64,000 nucleotides of DNA. It comes from Nectonema munidae. Taxonomy: Eukaryota; Nematomorpha; Nectonematoida; Nectonematidae. The notes below the pieces were generated by a model, which was given only the letters and a program-made list of their open reading frames with translations, was not told where the DNA came from and searched no databases. Location of the stretch: NCBI GenBank assembly GCA_030549495.1, contig JAUIRK010000934.1, positions 558,001 to 622,000 on the forward strand, written 5' to 3'. The translations under genes and the position numbers were made by a program. This document shows, piece by piece, positions 1 through 34,120 of the stretch; within the stretch, counting starts at the first letter, position 1, and each line of letters starts with the position of its first letter.

Positions 1-285
1 GCTCTCCTAGGGTGCCAATTTTTTTTAATTTTTGTAAATTATCAATTCTTACCCCTCATTTTTTTTTCATTTAGTATAATAAATAGAATTAAAAAAAATT
101 GGCCTGGAAAATTAATGTTGAGAGGTTGCGCATAGCTTCGGAATATTTAACATGTAAAAATACTGTAAAAATAAACAAAAAATTATGTATATTCAATAAA
201 ACTAAGTTTAGTTCTCTATAAAACAATTTTATTTTATAAGAAATAAGTTGAACTTGAAAATATTAATTAAAACACAAAATATTTG

Positions 286-2474
286 TTAAATATCATTAGT
301 AAAGTAAGATTCTTTGTTAACACAAGGAAAGTTCTTCCTATGATTTTCTACAACTTGAATTAAATACTGTTTTTGATCTTCTTGATCAGTCAAAATGCTG
401 TTAAAATTCTTAATAAGAGCTATTCCACGTTCTGCAGCATCATTAACAACTTTAAGATTGCACACAACTTGTTTTGCAATATTATAATTCTTGTCGCTTT
501 CCCGTCTGGGTCTTTTTTCAAAAAATTTGATGATAAAATATCAAAAAATTTCATTGTGTTTTCTGTGATAAAGTTTGACAGTGTACTTTTTTCAATATCT
601 TTTTCTTTCAAAATTGGATTACCGAAATGGTTTAAAGGATGATAAAGATTTCGTGGTTTTTGGATTGATTGGACTATGTTAAGTTTTTCTTGTTTGTTTA
701 TTCTTGAATCGAATAAAGCCAAGGGAACAAGAACTTCGTTTAAATACCAAAGATGCCTACCAAAAACCTTTAAAGCTGTTGTTGCTACTTTGTTACTTAC
801 TTTTTTATATTTTATGAAACTTTGAAGTAGTTGAAGATCATTTAATGGTGCAAAGCTAGAACAAGAGCTCATGAACCATTTTTTTAAATATATTTTGACT
901 ATGAATATATTGAATTTCTTTAAGGCCTCACTATGATTTAAGTTTATGTTTAGTTGTGATTTAAACAAATATATCTTCAAGCAATATATTAACTTTGACA
1001 TCCATCTTGCCCTGTGATGAGCACCAGGGGCATAGATTTTAACATCTGTTCTTTGTTCTCCAAGAAATATTAAACTAAGATTGAGAAGTTCTTTATAGTC
1101 ATCTCTTGGTTGAAATCTGGACAACTGTTCTTTGATGAAGTCGATCAGATTTTCATATTCATCAGAATCAAAAACTTCCCACTTTTCTTCAGTTGGTAAG
1201 CACTCTAAGGATGACTTATCAATCTTTTTCCAAGACTCACGAAACTCTTCGAAGAGCTTGATGTTTGGACTAGATGATTTTTCTTCTAGTAAAGCGTCAA
1301 AAACATGTTTAACAATCAGTTCATGTACATGATGTCTGCAAGCTAGAGGTAACAATTTCCTTCCGATTTTTTTCTGCAAAATCATACAAGCTCCCAGGTT
1401 TTTACCCGTGTTGCTGCTTGTAGTGTCGAATGACATGCTTGTAACTTTATCAAGCAAATTCCATTTCAGTAAAATTTCTAAAACAGCTTTAGCTTGAGAA
1501 AAACCACTACTGTTTTCAATTAAAGGAACACCAAGAAGCTTTGTAATGCCTATGCCAGAAACGATAACAGCAATGCGGTCCACTTTTTCCTTCAAGGTCA
1601 AAGATGGTAACAACTTACCATCCCAATGAACTGTAAGAGGTACTCTCGGATTGAAAATTTCCATGATTGTCTTACTTGAACTTTCTCGATTTGATCTTCT
1701 AGCTTGCTTCAAAGACTCTCTATTGAGAGTGTATTGGTTGGGTTCATGATTAAAAGCCCTTAGAGTAGCGAAAAGTATGTGCAAGCCGATGATAGTTCGG
1801 ATGTCATTATGTTCCTGGTTTTTACTACTCTGTTTTGACTTTTGGATAGTTTTACTGTAGTAGTATCATCATTTTCATTTTCCTCAACAGTGAAATCCGA
1901 ATTTGTTTCATTTTGCAAAACACGTTCTGTTTCTTTTCTTCTTTTCACTTCTTTTTCTTTCCTTTTTCTTCATCTTCTACTCTTTTCTTTCCTTTTTTTC
2001 TAAACCCGCAAGCTTTCTATCAACTTTATCCATCGATTCTCTCCTACCTTTTTTCCTTTGAGCAAGCAAAAACTCTTTGTCTTCTTTACAAAGTATTAAT
2101 TTCAAAGCATCTTGATGTGCAACATCAAATAAATCATCAAGAATGTTCAAAAACTTTTCTTCTTTCTTTTTTTGAGTTTCAGATTTTCTATTCACGCTTT
2201 TTCGAAGATTTTGCCACTGCGAATAAAACTCTTTTAGCTTTTTAATAATATTATAGCTTTGTTTAGTGGGTATTTTTGCTTTATTCCAATTCGAAAGAAG
2301 TTCTTCGACAGTTATTTTTGCACTTTCTGTGAGTGTTTTTCCTTCGATTCGATGAAGATGCAAAAATCTACCTAATACAACAATTCTATTGGATGGCAGC
2401 TTGCTTGCAGAAACCGATTCGTATGTTTGGCCGACTAACCATAAAATGTTTGTTCTTTCATGTAAAAAATTCAT
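286..2474 (-). pseudogene. hAT-like transposase pseudogene, frameshifted
   Basis: Three open segments on the minus strand read as one broken transposase. The N-terminal part (2474-1977) holds LPSNREVL-like and AQRKKGRR motifs and a charged coiled stretch. A short middle part lies at 1948-1760. The large part (1784-420) has an RNase H-like core with SFDTTSSNTG and LACRHHVHE, then YAPGAHHRARWM. A further frameshift near 450-470 leads into an alternative C-terminal frame containing AAERGIALIKNF and ending at a stop at 286-288. I recognise the combination from transposon-derived 'uncharacterized' proteins common in arthropods, and the RNase H-like part resembles hAT transposases. At least three frame changes make it non-functional as given, unless some are sequencing errors in T-rich tracts. 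A short inverted pair, GGTTGCGCA at 124-132 and its complement at 2568-2576, flanks the coding region and could be part of the terminal repeats. The exact superfamily is uncertain. Confidence 0.7.
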
Positions 2475-2576
2475 TTCTAGAGCATTAAAAAATTGAATTG
2501 AAACAGAACAAAAATATTTAAATGAAAAAATTGAGATGGAAATTCTACTGGCCTATTTTATTGAGCGTGCGCAACC

Positions 2577-4189
2577 CTTTAATCATAGCAAATTAAAAAG
2601 TTTTTTTGCACGGAAGTTTAAAGACCTAAAGGAAAAAAATAAGAGGCTAAGAAAGTGAATTTTTAAATTTTTACCATACATTTTTTGTCACCCTTCTCTC
2701 CATCCCTCTGCCGAAACATTCACCACACGTGCAATTTCAAATTTATTTTAGCTATAGCTCTTTTTACTAACTTTTTTTTGTGAAAAAATCCATTATATAA
2801 TAAAAAACTTTTTCCGTATATTATTATTGACGCTAGAATGCCAAAGTAACTATTGCATGTTTCTAAACCCAGCATAGCGATTTGGAATACCACTTTTATA
2901 GTTAATAGAAATAATGACAAATAATAACTTTGATTTTCTGTGCAAATGATCAATTATAATCATTATAATCTTTTATAAAATGATGATTCCCAATAAAATT
3001 TATAGAGCAAGACTGATAAAAATAAAGTAATTGCGAGAAAGAGATGGACGCTAATTAAAGAAAATGAAAAATTTTAAAATAGCAAAAGTGTTTATGAGTA
3101 ATTTTATCACTTGTGCTTTGCAATTAAACAACTATTCTCTTCCCACGTTGACTAAGAAAGGATGCCATTGGCAAGGGTTTTGAGCAATTTTTTTTATCAA
3201 GAATTAGCATAACTTTATGAAGCAAATGATTTTTTACATCACCGGTGATATAATTGATACCTTTTCTTTCATTATTGTCTGTATATCAGAGTTTTCTGAA
3301 AATATGGCCATTATCCGAAAAATACATTTTGGCAATATATTATGTGCAAAAATGTTTTCAAATTTAATTTTTTTTTAATTCCTTAAAAATTTTTGTTTTA
3401 TTAAAAAATAGTGTTCTCCAATTTTACTCTCCTTATTTTCAAAAAAGTATTGTAAGTATTAAGTTGCAAAATTTGTTCTTCATCATCATAATAATAAGAA
3501 TGGCGTTACTTGGCTCTAATTTCAATTTTTGAAAGGTTATCTGGATACAAGTAATGAAAATAGAATGGGCGTCATATTTTTATGAGAATGAGGGTGGAAT
3601 TGACACTTCTGTAGAACGGTGTCGCATTTGTGCGAGTACTTGGACTCGAAGTCGGACGTCATGCTCTTAGCCAATACTCTTTTTGCTTGATCTAGCTTCC
3701 TCCCTAGGTCTGATTTATTCGTATTATGCTAAAATTTAATTTAACTCCTTCTCCATCTGTTAACATTTCATTCAGCTCCATTCTTGATTTACTGATATCC
3801 TCTATAGGTAACAGAGTAGATCCGAGAACTCGTCTAATATTACCATTCAAATTTAGACGTAAGTCAAGCTAATAGAAGCATTTAAGTCAAAAAGCTTGTA
3901 AATATCTGAAGGTAATGCCTAAGGATGGTAATAGCAAGTTCACTATGCGATTATAACCGCGTATAACTAACGCACACTCTTTTGGAAAGCGCCTTCCAAT
4001 TTTTTTAACTCCTCTCATTTTTACCAATCTCCACTCAAATATCCTCTAAATGCCAAATCCGCTATTGAATCCTTAGGATAAGCTATCGACAAGTATATGG
4101 GTTATGCATCACTTTTGAAGTTTATATTAAATGCTTTGATATTGCACTCTTAACAAAAACTTTGGATATTCACCATTTTATTTTTCACT
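2577..4189. other. Intergenic, nothing recognised
   Basis: AT-rich sequence with frequent stops in all frames. No conserved coding motif, RNA gene or terminal repeat could be recognised here. Confidence 0.5.
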
Positions 4190-4193
4190 TTAA

Positions 4194-4322
4194 CCCATTT
4201 GGACCAATGTTCCTATTTTGGAACATAAGTAATTTCATCTTCGTCTGCTTTTTTCAATGACTTTGAATATAAATCGTCTGCGTTTTTTTAGATATCGTCT
4301 GCTTTGCTTGGTCTTAAATGGG
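4194..4322 (+). mobile_element. piggyBac-type MITE, copy 1 (129 bp)
   Basis: Flanked by TTAA on both sides (4190-4193 and 4323-4326). The ends are CCCATTT and AAATGGG in inverted orientation. Inside are three CGTCTGC direct repeats and a short palindrome, TTCCTATTTTGGAA. It has no coding capacity. Three more copies occur in this window (4591-4699, 40380-40509, 50033-50162), which fixes the boundaries. TTAA target duplication with CCC termini is the hallmark of piggyBac-mobilised elements. Confidence 0.85.
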
Positions 4323-4590
4323 TTAAGTGAAAATTCTTTTTCCAACTCACCTATAACAAGCATTGTTTACGAGCGTGTCCCATTTGATTCCAGGAAAAAA
4401 CCGACCGTATTTAATAAATTGATATAAAACTCTTTTACTCTTTCATTGTAAAAATAAAGTTCATCTACAAAAACTCTTTGAAAAAGATAGGCGAACAAAT
4501 AGTTATCAAAAAGCTGAGCTTGAAAGTGTTTAAATAAAGAAATCGTTTGTGTCCTTTAACAATGACGTTGAGACCAAATGGGTAAATTAA

Positions 4591-4699
4591 CCCATTTAAG
4601 GCCAAGCAAAGCAGACGATTTATATTCAAAGTCATTGAAAAAAGCAGACGAAGATGAAATTACTTATGTTCCAAAATAGGAACATTGGCCGTAAATGGG
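4591..4699 (-). mobile_element. piggyBac-type MITE, copy 2 (109 bp)
   Basis: Same family as the copy at 4194-4322 but in the opposite orientation, with TTAA at 4587-4590 and 4700-4703. It lacks about 20 bp including one CGTCTGC repeat. Two inverted copies only about 265 bp apart could form a hairpin in transcripts or DNA. Confidence 0.85.
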
Positions 4700-5099
4700 T
4701 TAATGGACGGCTCTCCTAAACATTTTATCGCTAGAGAAGCCATAGGGTCGCATACAACCCCTAACTCATTTTAAAAGTTTTTTTAAGTTGAAATATTTTC
4801 GTGGCGCTGTGTATCCCAGACATTAAAATTTAAGTTAAATCTAATAAAACTTTTTTAATTGAGATTATTCAATTTTTTACCTCCAGAGTGTCTACTACAC
4901 ACGTTTTATGGAAGCCCAAAGATCAAGTCTTAAAAATAAATAGTTTTCGATTTGTGTGCGTAAAAACTTTAATGTTTACTTTTTTGAAGTAAATTGAAGT
5001 TTTGCATCCATTCAATGGCAAACTTTTAAAAGTGTTCTATTTTTGTCTTTGCTAACTTTTATGTTGGGGTCGTATACAATCCAATGTCTTCTTGGGACG

Positions 5100-5251
5100 A
5101 AATGTTGTTTTCTAGCTTTCCTACTCCTTTTCTTTTCTTTTTTTTTGGAAATTTTTTTTGTTTTTTTTTGGGGTTTTTTGTGGAGAAAAAAAAATTTATA
5201 ATTTTTTGGACGAAAAAAAAAAGTTTTTTTAGGGGGGGGGGTTTTCAAATG

Positions 5252-5293
<42 letters not shown>

Positions 5294-5305
5294 AAAAAAA
5301 AAAAA
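5100..5305. repeat. Homopolymer-rich block with 39-base G run
   Basis: A succession of long T, A and G runs ends in an uninterrupted G run at 5254-5292 followed by an A run. Apparent open frames across it are low-complexity translations and not genes. The pattern resembles the output of poor base calling as much as real biology, so base identity here should be treated as unreliable. Confidence 0.8.
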
Positions 5306-6754
5306 TTTTATTTAGAAAGATCCATGACCATTTTTATAAAGTTTTTTTCTGATATCTGGACTCCAAATAGAGCTGTTACAATGAACAATAATACCATTAC
5401 CCTTAAAAAAAAATTAAATTTTTATAAGTTTCATATAGAGTCCCCTTTTTAATCAAAGTTTGAAGCGAGTAGTTGATGCTAATAAGTGATTAAAAATTGC
5501 TACCGGATTTGATTATTTTGAGTAAGCGCCCGAACACTGGTTATCGATCTATGCTGTAGTACTGTAAAAAATATGCTTCGCTATTTTTTTATCCAAAACT
5601 TCTTTTCCCTTTTCAAACTCTCAATTTGTAGAGGCTTCTTTCATTTCTTGAACCAGACATCAAAGCAAACCTACAGAAAGCGAACCAATTCTCAATGGCA
5701 CTGACCCTAAATAAACGTAAATTTTAAGTTATAGCTAGCTATATTCCAAAATGCGCCAGCATAAAAATTATGTTACATTATTGAATCTTCTATACTATCT
5801 CTTCTAACCTAAACTATACTATTTTTAGTTTTATTTTGACTTTTTGCAATTCTATCTGACTTAAAATTTTTTATTTTGTTATGCTTATATTGTTTTGACA
5901 CATGTCATTCCTATTTAAAAAATTTTTCCTTAATATTCCCACATTATATTTCGTTAAAATTTTCTAAATTAGATTTAAACTTAATTTAGAATTTTAATTA
6001 AAATTTAATCTAAAAATAATGTTAAAATATTTAAAAAAAATTTAGATAAGAATGACAGATGTCAAAATAATATTAAAACAACAAAATCAAAAATTAATTT
6101 CAGATAGAATTTCAAAAGGACAAAATATAATTTGTGGTTTTATTTTTTCCATTTTGAAAAATAATGAATTGGATGGATGTAACAAAATAAATTCAAAAAA
6201 AGAAATCCAATTTAATTTGTTTATGCAAAGCTAAGGCTTTATATTTTTATGAAAGTTTTTCATACCCTTAGAACAATGAGCGCAGTGTTTCCTTATGATA
6301 GGAATCCCAAGTCAAAAAAGACTCTCATACTCTTCAAAAGTTCAAATTTTATAAATTAGTCAATTTTGGAAAACCTCTAGAATTTTGAATATGTTTGCCA
6401 TAGTTACATGACAAAAGCCTAAACAAAAAAGTGTTTATCTCTGCTTTTTTTCACAAGTAGCTGGAAAAGAGGTTTCCCTAATGTATAAAACTAATTTTTG
6501 CGTCCGAGTTCAAAATAATACTCTAAAACTTATTTTTGTTCTTTTTTATGTTGTTAAAAAATTTTTAAAATGTGCACTTTTTGTTATATGGACAAAAAAG
6601 TAACCGTTGGTGTTGTGGAAATGGCATTGGGGTTTATCTGGTTATTTACAACCGCATATTAATAACAACGAAGATATGACATATGGTTCGTCAAGATTCA
6701 TCGTATAAATATGATGATGGCGTTGATAGACACGTTTTGATTATTATCGATTGG
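5306..6754. other. Intergenic upstream of numb, nothing recognised
   Basis: AT-rich sequence. An open frame of about 60 codons near 6052-6234 has no recognisable motif. The last part probably contains distal regulatory DNA of numb, but no element can be named. Confidence 0.4.
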
Positions 6755-6760
6755 TATATG

Positions 6761-6795
6761 ATATATAAGATTAACTACATTCACTGATCATCAAT
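6761..6795 (+). promoter_or_regulatory. Possible numb core promoter (TATA plus initiator-like)
   Basis: ATATATAAG at about 6761-6769 is followed some 20-25 bp later by TCACTGATCA, similar to an arthropod initiator. The region down to the numb start codon at 6967 is less AT-rich than its surroundings, as expected of a 5' UTR. This is inference from position and motif only; an additional upstream non-coding exon is equally possible. Confidence 0.25.
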
Positions 6796-6966
6796 ATTAT
6801 TCTTTTTACCACAGTAAGTAGTAAATTGGTGTGCGATTGAAATCTCTGTGAACCGCTTGTTTTTATGCGTCGGTTTTTTCATGGACGTGTGTCTATTTTA
6901 GCGCGCTTTCTCTCATGCTGTTGTTGTTCTCACGCTCTCTGATTGATTGACAGCAACAACTGTTAA

Positions 6967-30483
<23,517 letters not shown>

Positions 30484-30759
30484 TCATCTGAATGAATATT
30501 ACGATTCTTAACAACACGCTTTTACAAAAATCCACTATGTCATCACTATCTTGCTTTATGTTTATGATAAAATATAAGTGTCTTTTTATTCTGTTAATTC
30601 GTCATTTTGTATTGCCATCAAAATTATTTGTCTGTTATCTTGTTATGCCTCTTTTCTGTGTCTAAAATTGATGTATATTTGCATTAACATTTATTGACTC
30701 ATTATTTATTTTATTTTCTTGTTTATTCATTTATATACAGGTTAAAATTTGACAGTTTT

Positions 30760-30765
30760 AATAAA
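30760..30765 (+). terminator. Candidate numb polyadenylation signal
   Basis: AATAAA 277 bp after the numb stop codon. Position and consensus are the only support, and variant signals occur earlier. Confidence 0.3.
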
Positions 30766-31509
30766 TTTTGTTTTATAATAATTTTGTAGCTCTTGGATTT
30801 CAAATTGCTTTTCGCTCGGACTTAATCGCTTGAGAAAGTTAAATCATATTAGCTAATAATTTCTTTCTAATAATAAATCTTCCTATTGCCTTTAGAAGAC
30901 GAAAAATACTTATTGCTGTGTTTCAATTGAAATACACTCATACGATTCAAGAAATTTTTTTTGATTCAAGAATAAAAGAATTACTCAAAGATCTGCAACC
31001 CTCGCATGGTTGGAGATTTAATTACTTAGGATGGTCTTGAAGGGCCGATGAGGTCTTGTTTCATTTTTATCAAAAATGCCAATTTTTTATACATATTTTC
31101 AGTATTAGAATTTAAATAAAGCATTCATTTTTACATTTTTTTCTTTTCTTGGATTTTTTATTTTACTTTTTAAAAAATATTTTTAACGCCATCTACAATC
31201 ACTTATTTTTTCATTTGCTTCTTGTAATATATATAATATTGAGTGAATAATTTTTTATGCAGTAAAGATAATTTGGTTCACCATTAGATGATAAAAACGG
31301 TTCCTACTATGTAGCCACCCACGGCGCATTTCATCGCCTATCGCTACACTCGTTCCCTTGAAAAATGCTGAGGTTTCTGATTACATGTGGGAGTAAGTAG
31401 CAAAGCATTTAATAGATTTTTTATTGCGGCATTGAATCACATTTTATATCCCTCTATAGTTTTCTTATTATTTACTTCTTGCATCGTTTCATTTTGCATG
31501 TTTCGTTTT

Positions 31510-31960
31510 TCTCATCATGGCTGGTTTCTCATCCTAAGCCTTCCATTCATCATTTTCTATCTATCGATTCATTGCATCGCGTATTATTTCTCTATTGGTT
31601 TTGTAGTTGTTTACTTGCGTCTTCCTTCGTTTTCTCTTTGGCAATCATTCGAAAGATCTTTCTAAGTTTTCCATTGATCTATCGGTTGATTGCATCACAA
31701 ATTATTTCCATATCTGGTTTTCTAATTGTTAATTTTTCTGTCTTGCTTTGTTTCTTCTTTGGCAATCATCCTAAAGGTTTTTTTAAGCTCTTTGATTTTC
31801 TATCTTTTAGCATCGCATATTATTCTCTTCCTTTTTCCAAACTTTTTTTACGCGTCTTGCTTCATTTCGTTGGTTGTTTTTGTAATTCTTGCTCCTAATT
31901 TTCTTTAGCAATCATCCTAAAGGATTTTCCTATGTCTTCTGAAGAGTTTGTGTCAAAAAG
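31510..31960 (+). repeat. Degenerate tandem repeat, unit about 120-150 bp
   Basis: Three to four units, each with (T)TTGGCAATCATCCTAAAGG (near 31,640, 31,757 and 31,905; weaker near 31,525) followed by TTTTCTATC and ATCGCATATTATT-type segments. Pyrimidine-rich open frames across it repeat the same hydrophobic peptides and are not considered genes. Confidence 0.6.
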
Positions 31961-32169
31961 GGGCGTCGTTTATTTTACTCAAAAAAGCCTTCCAACATCA
32001 ACTAGAGTGGTAGAAGTACGGCAAATGTGAGAAATGTCTTTAGGCATCCACCTGGTCATATTTATGTCAGATAATTTTGTATTTTTGTTGAGCGTGAATT
32101 TGTTTCTTCTATGGGTCAATATCTGTTTATACATACTTTTTTTTCTTTGTGCGTATTTGCGTGTTTGTC

Positions 32170-32245
32170 CCTGTGTGTGTGTGTGTATGTATGTGTGTGC
32201 GTGTATATGTATGTGTGTATATATATATGTGTGTATGTATTTGTA
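32170..32245. repeat. TG/TATG microsatellite
   Basis: Imperfect alternation of TG and TATG units. Confidence 0.8.
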
Positions 32246-32287
32246 TAAAACATTATAAGTTTATAGTTCCGTTTACTACAACTTTTT

Positions 32288-33110
32288 AGATACTGGAATG
32301 TTAGGGACTATGTTTGTGTTGATCAGCAACTTCTAAAGTATCGTGGTAATTGCCCTGTTAAAGTATACGATCCAAGCAAGCCAGGTAAATACGGTATCAA
32401 GTTTTATCATCTCAATGATGCGAACAGTTTCTATAACTTTCTCCTCAGATATATTATTCGTCTCATCCTACTCAAAAGTATTTCAGCGGGGAGGCTATTG
32501 TTCAAAGATTGTGTAAAAACATTATGCATTTATGTATTATGTATTATGAGATTTATGCATTTGGGCCAAAACAAAGAACTTATCCATTTTGGACACCTGC
32601 ATTGGTACAAGAAAATTTATACCTCCTATAATGGAAAAAGAAAGAGGATGCAAGAATCTGAGTCTTAAACCTTGTATTCATGCAGTGCTAGTCTCACTGC
32701 CTATGTTCCAACTCGTCATTCAGCTCGAAACTTCAAGGCTGTATATCCAACACTATACAAACCTTCAACTGCTGGGCCATAAAAAAAACCTGAAACTATG
32801 CTGACTTATAATAAGTATAAGTGTGACGTTGACAAAGCCAATCAAATGATGAATATGTACTCAACATATCGTATAAATTTCATGTGGACAATGGCTGTTT
32901 TTAGTAATTATTTAGATATGGCAGGCATGAATGCTGCATGCAATTGATAAAAAAATTTAAAATTTGCGTAAAACTAATATTAGTAAAGCTGTCCTTTTCT
33001 TTCATTCTCTTATTAACTTCGTAAATACATATAAAGGCTTTTTCAATACATCCAAATCTACTCTTATCCACTTTACAAGAAACTTTTCACCTCACTTACC
33101 TCTTCTGTTA
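32288..33110 (+). pseudogene. piggyBac transposase relic
   Basis: Reads VDQQLLKYRG and PVKVYDPSKPGKYGIKFY (the DEQL...KPxKYGIK catalytic region of piggyBac). After frame changes come TAYVPTRHS, PETMLTYNKYKCDVDKANQM and MNMYSTYR, which match the YNxxKxGVDxxDQM...YS motif of the third catalytic region. Stops and shifts make it inactive. The N-terminal third and the Cys-rich end are not visible; a hAT element begins at 33121. Confidence 0.75.
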
Positions 33111-33120
33111 GGGTTCATAC

Positions 33121-34112
33121 TAGAGATATATCGGATGTGAATGGAAAAAAAATTTTTTATGCAGATGAGGATATTAAATGTTTCAAAAATTATAAGTTTT
33201 CAAATTTTTTCACTATTTGATTTCATTTTTCTATTTTTTTAATTTAAGAATAAAGAAAAATAGAAATCACACTAAATAAAAAAATTTATTTACAATAATT
33301 ATAGTTTAAGACGGGTATGTTTTTTTTAATAAATAAAAGTTTTTCAACTTTTTCTCCTAGTAGCCTTATTCTTTTGTCCTTCTAAATATTTCCAGCCGTA
33401 CTGAAAAGCTGTTCGCTTTGAACAGTGCTAGGAGGATAAGTTAGATATTGACATGCAATTTTGGATAAAAAGGGAAATTGTTATTCTTTGATTTTCCACC
33501 AATCCAAGCTTTGAATAGTTGTGCCATTGATTCTTTTTTCTTTTTGATACCTCATTATTTCTTCATTACAAACCTCATTATCTTCATTTTCTTGCTTGTT
33601 TTCTTCTTCACTGTTAGAATTTAAAATAGAATCCAATACTTCGTTCAAGGAAGCATAAACTTCATCAGCACTTTTCCTCATTTTTTTGCAGCTTGATACC
33701 TTACTTTCATTGCCATTATATAAATTTAAAAGAAAATTTGTTACTTCAAAATCGGTAAAAAATTTAACTTTTAAATCTTGGATCAAGAAAAGTTTCATTA
33801 GGCATTATATTTTTAAACATTGTGTTGTCTATGACTTGCACAATGTGCTTCTGTTTATGTCTGTTTCTGTCTTCCCCTCTCTCTCTTTCTTCAGAATGCT
33901 ATTAGTATTGCATATCAGGCATATGTGGCTTTTTTTTCGTATCTCTCTGTTATCTCCTTCTTATCTTGTAATTATTGCAATATGATGTGGAATGGTATGA
34001 ATTGCTCGTGTGCGACTCATTTTGACGACATTTTGAGATAATAAAAATCCCCAGATAAGGATGCGAAGCGGATTTGAATTTTTTGCGGATGCGGATATCC
34101 GATACATCATTA
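33121..34112 (-). mobile_element. hAT element with perfect 8 bp target duplication
   Basis: Bounded by identical GTTCATAC at 33113-33120 and 34113-34120. Termini TAGAGATATATCGGAT and (complement of the right end) TAATGATGTATCGGAT are inverted repeats. The minus-strand frame 33798-33481 and its continuation carry LDWWKIKE, FPFLSKIACQYLTYPPS and VQSEQLFSTAGNI, the hAT C-terminal dimerisation domain (W-W ... P-x-S-x-x-S-E-R-x-F-S-x-A-G). Only the C-terminal part is present, so it is an internally deleted, non-autonomous copy. Of the four hAT elements or relics with traceable ends in this window it is the one whose target duplication is unchanged. Confidence 0.85.
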
Positions 34113-34120
34113 GTTCATAC

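Noticed and set aside
5012-5452. Overlapping open frames on both strands rich in Phe, Lys and Gly
   Set aside because: Entirely due to homopolymer runs.
31387-31908. Hydrophobic open frames resembling a membrane protein
   Set aside because: Pyrimidine-rich tandem repeat; overlapping frames give similar peptides and no family motif.
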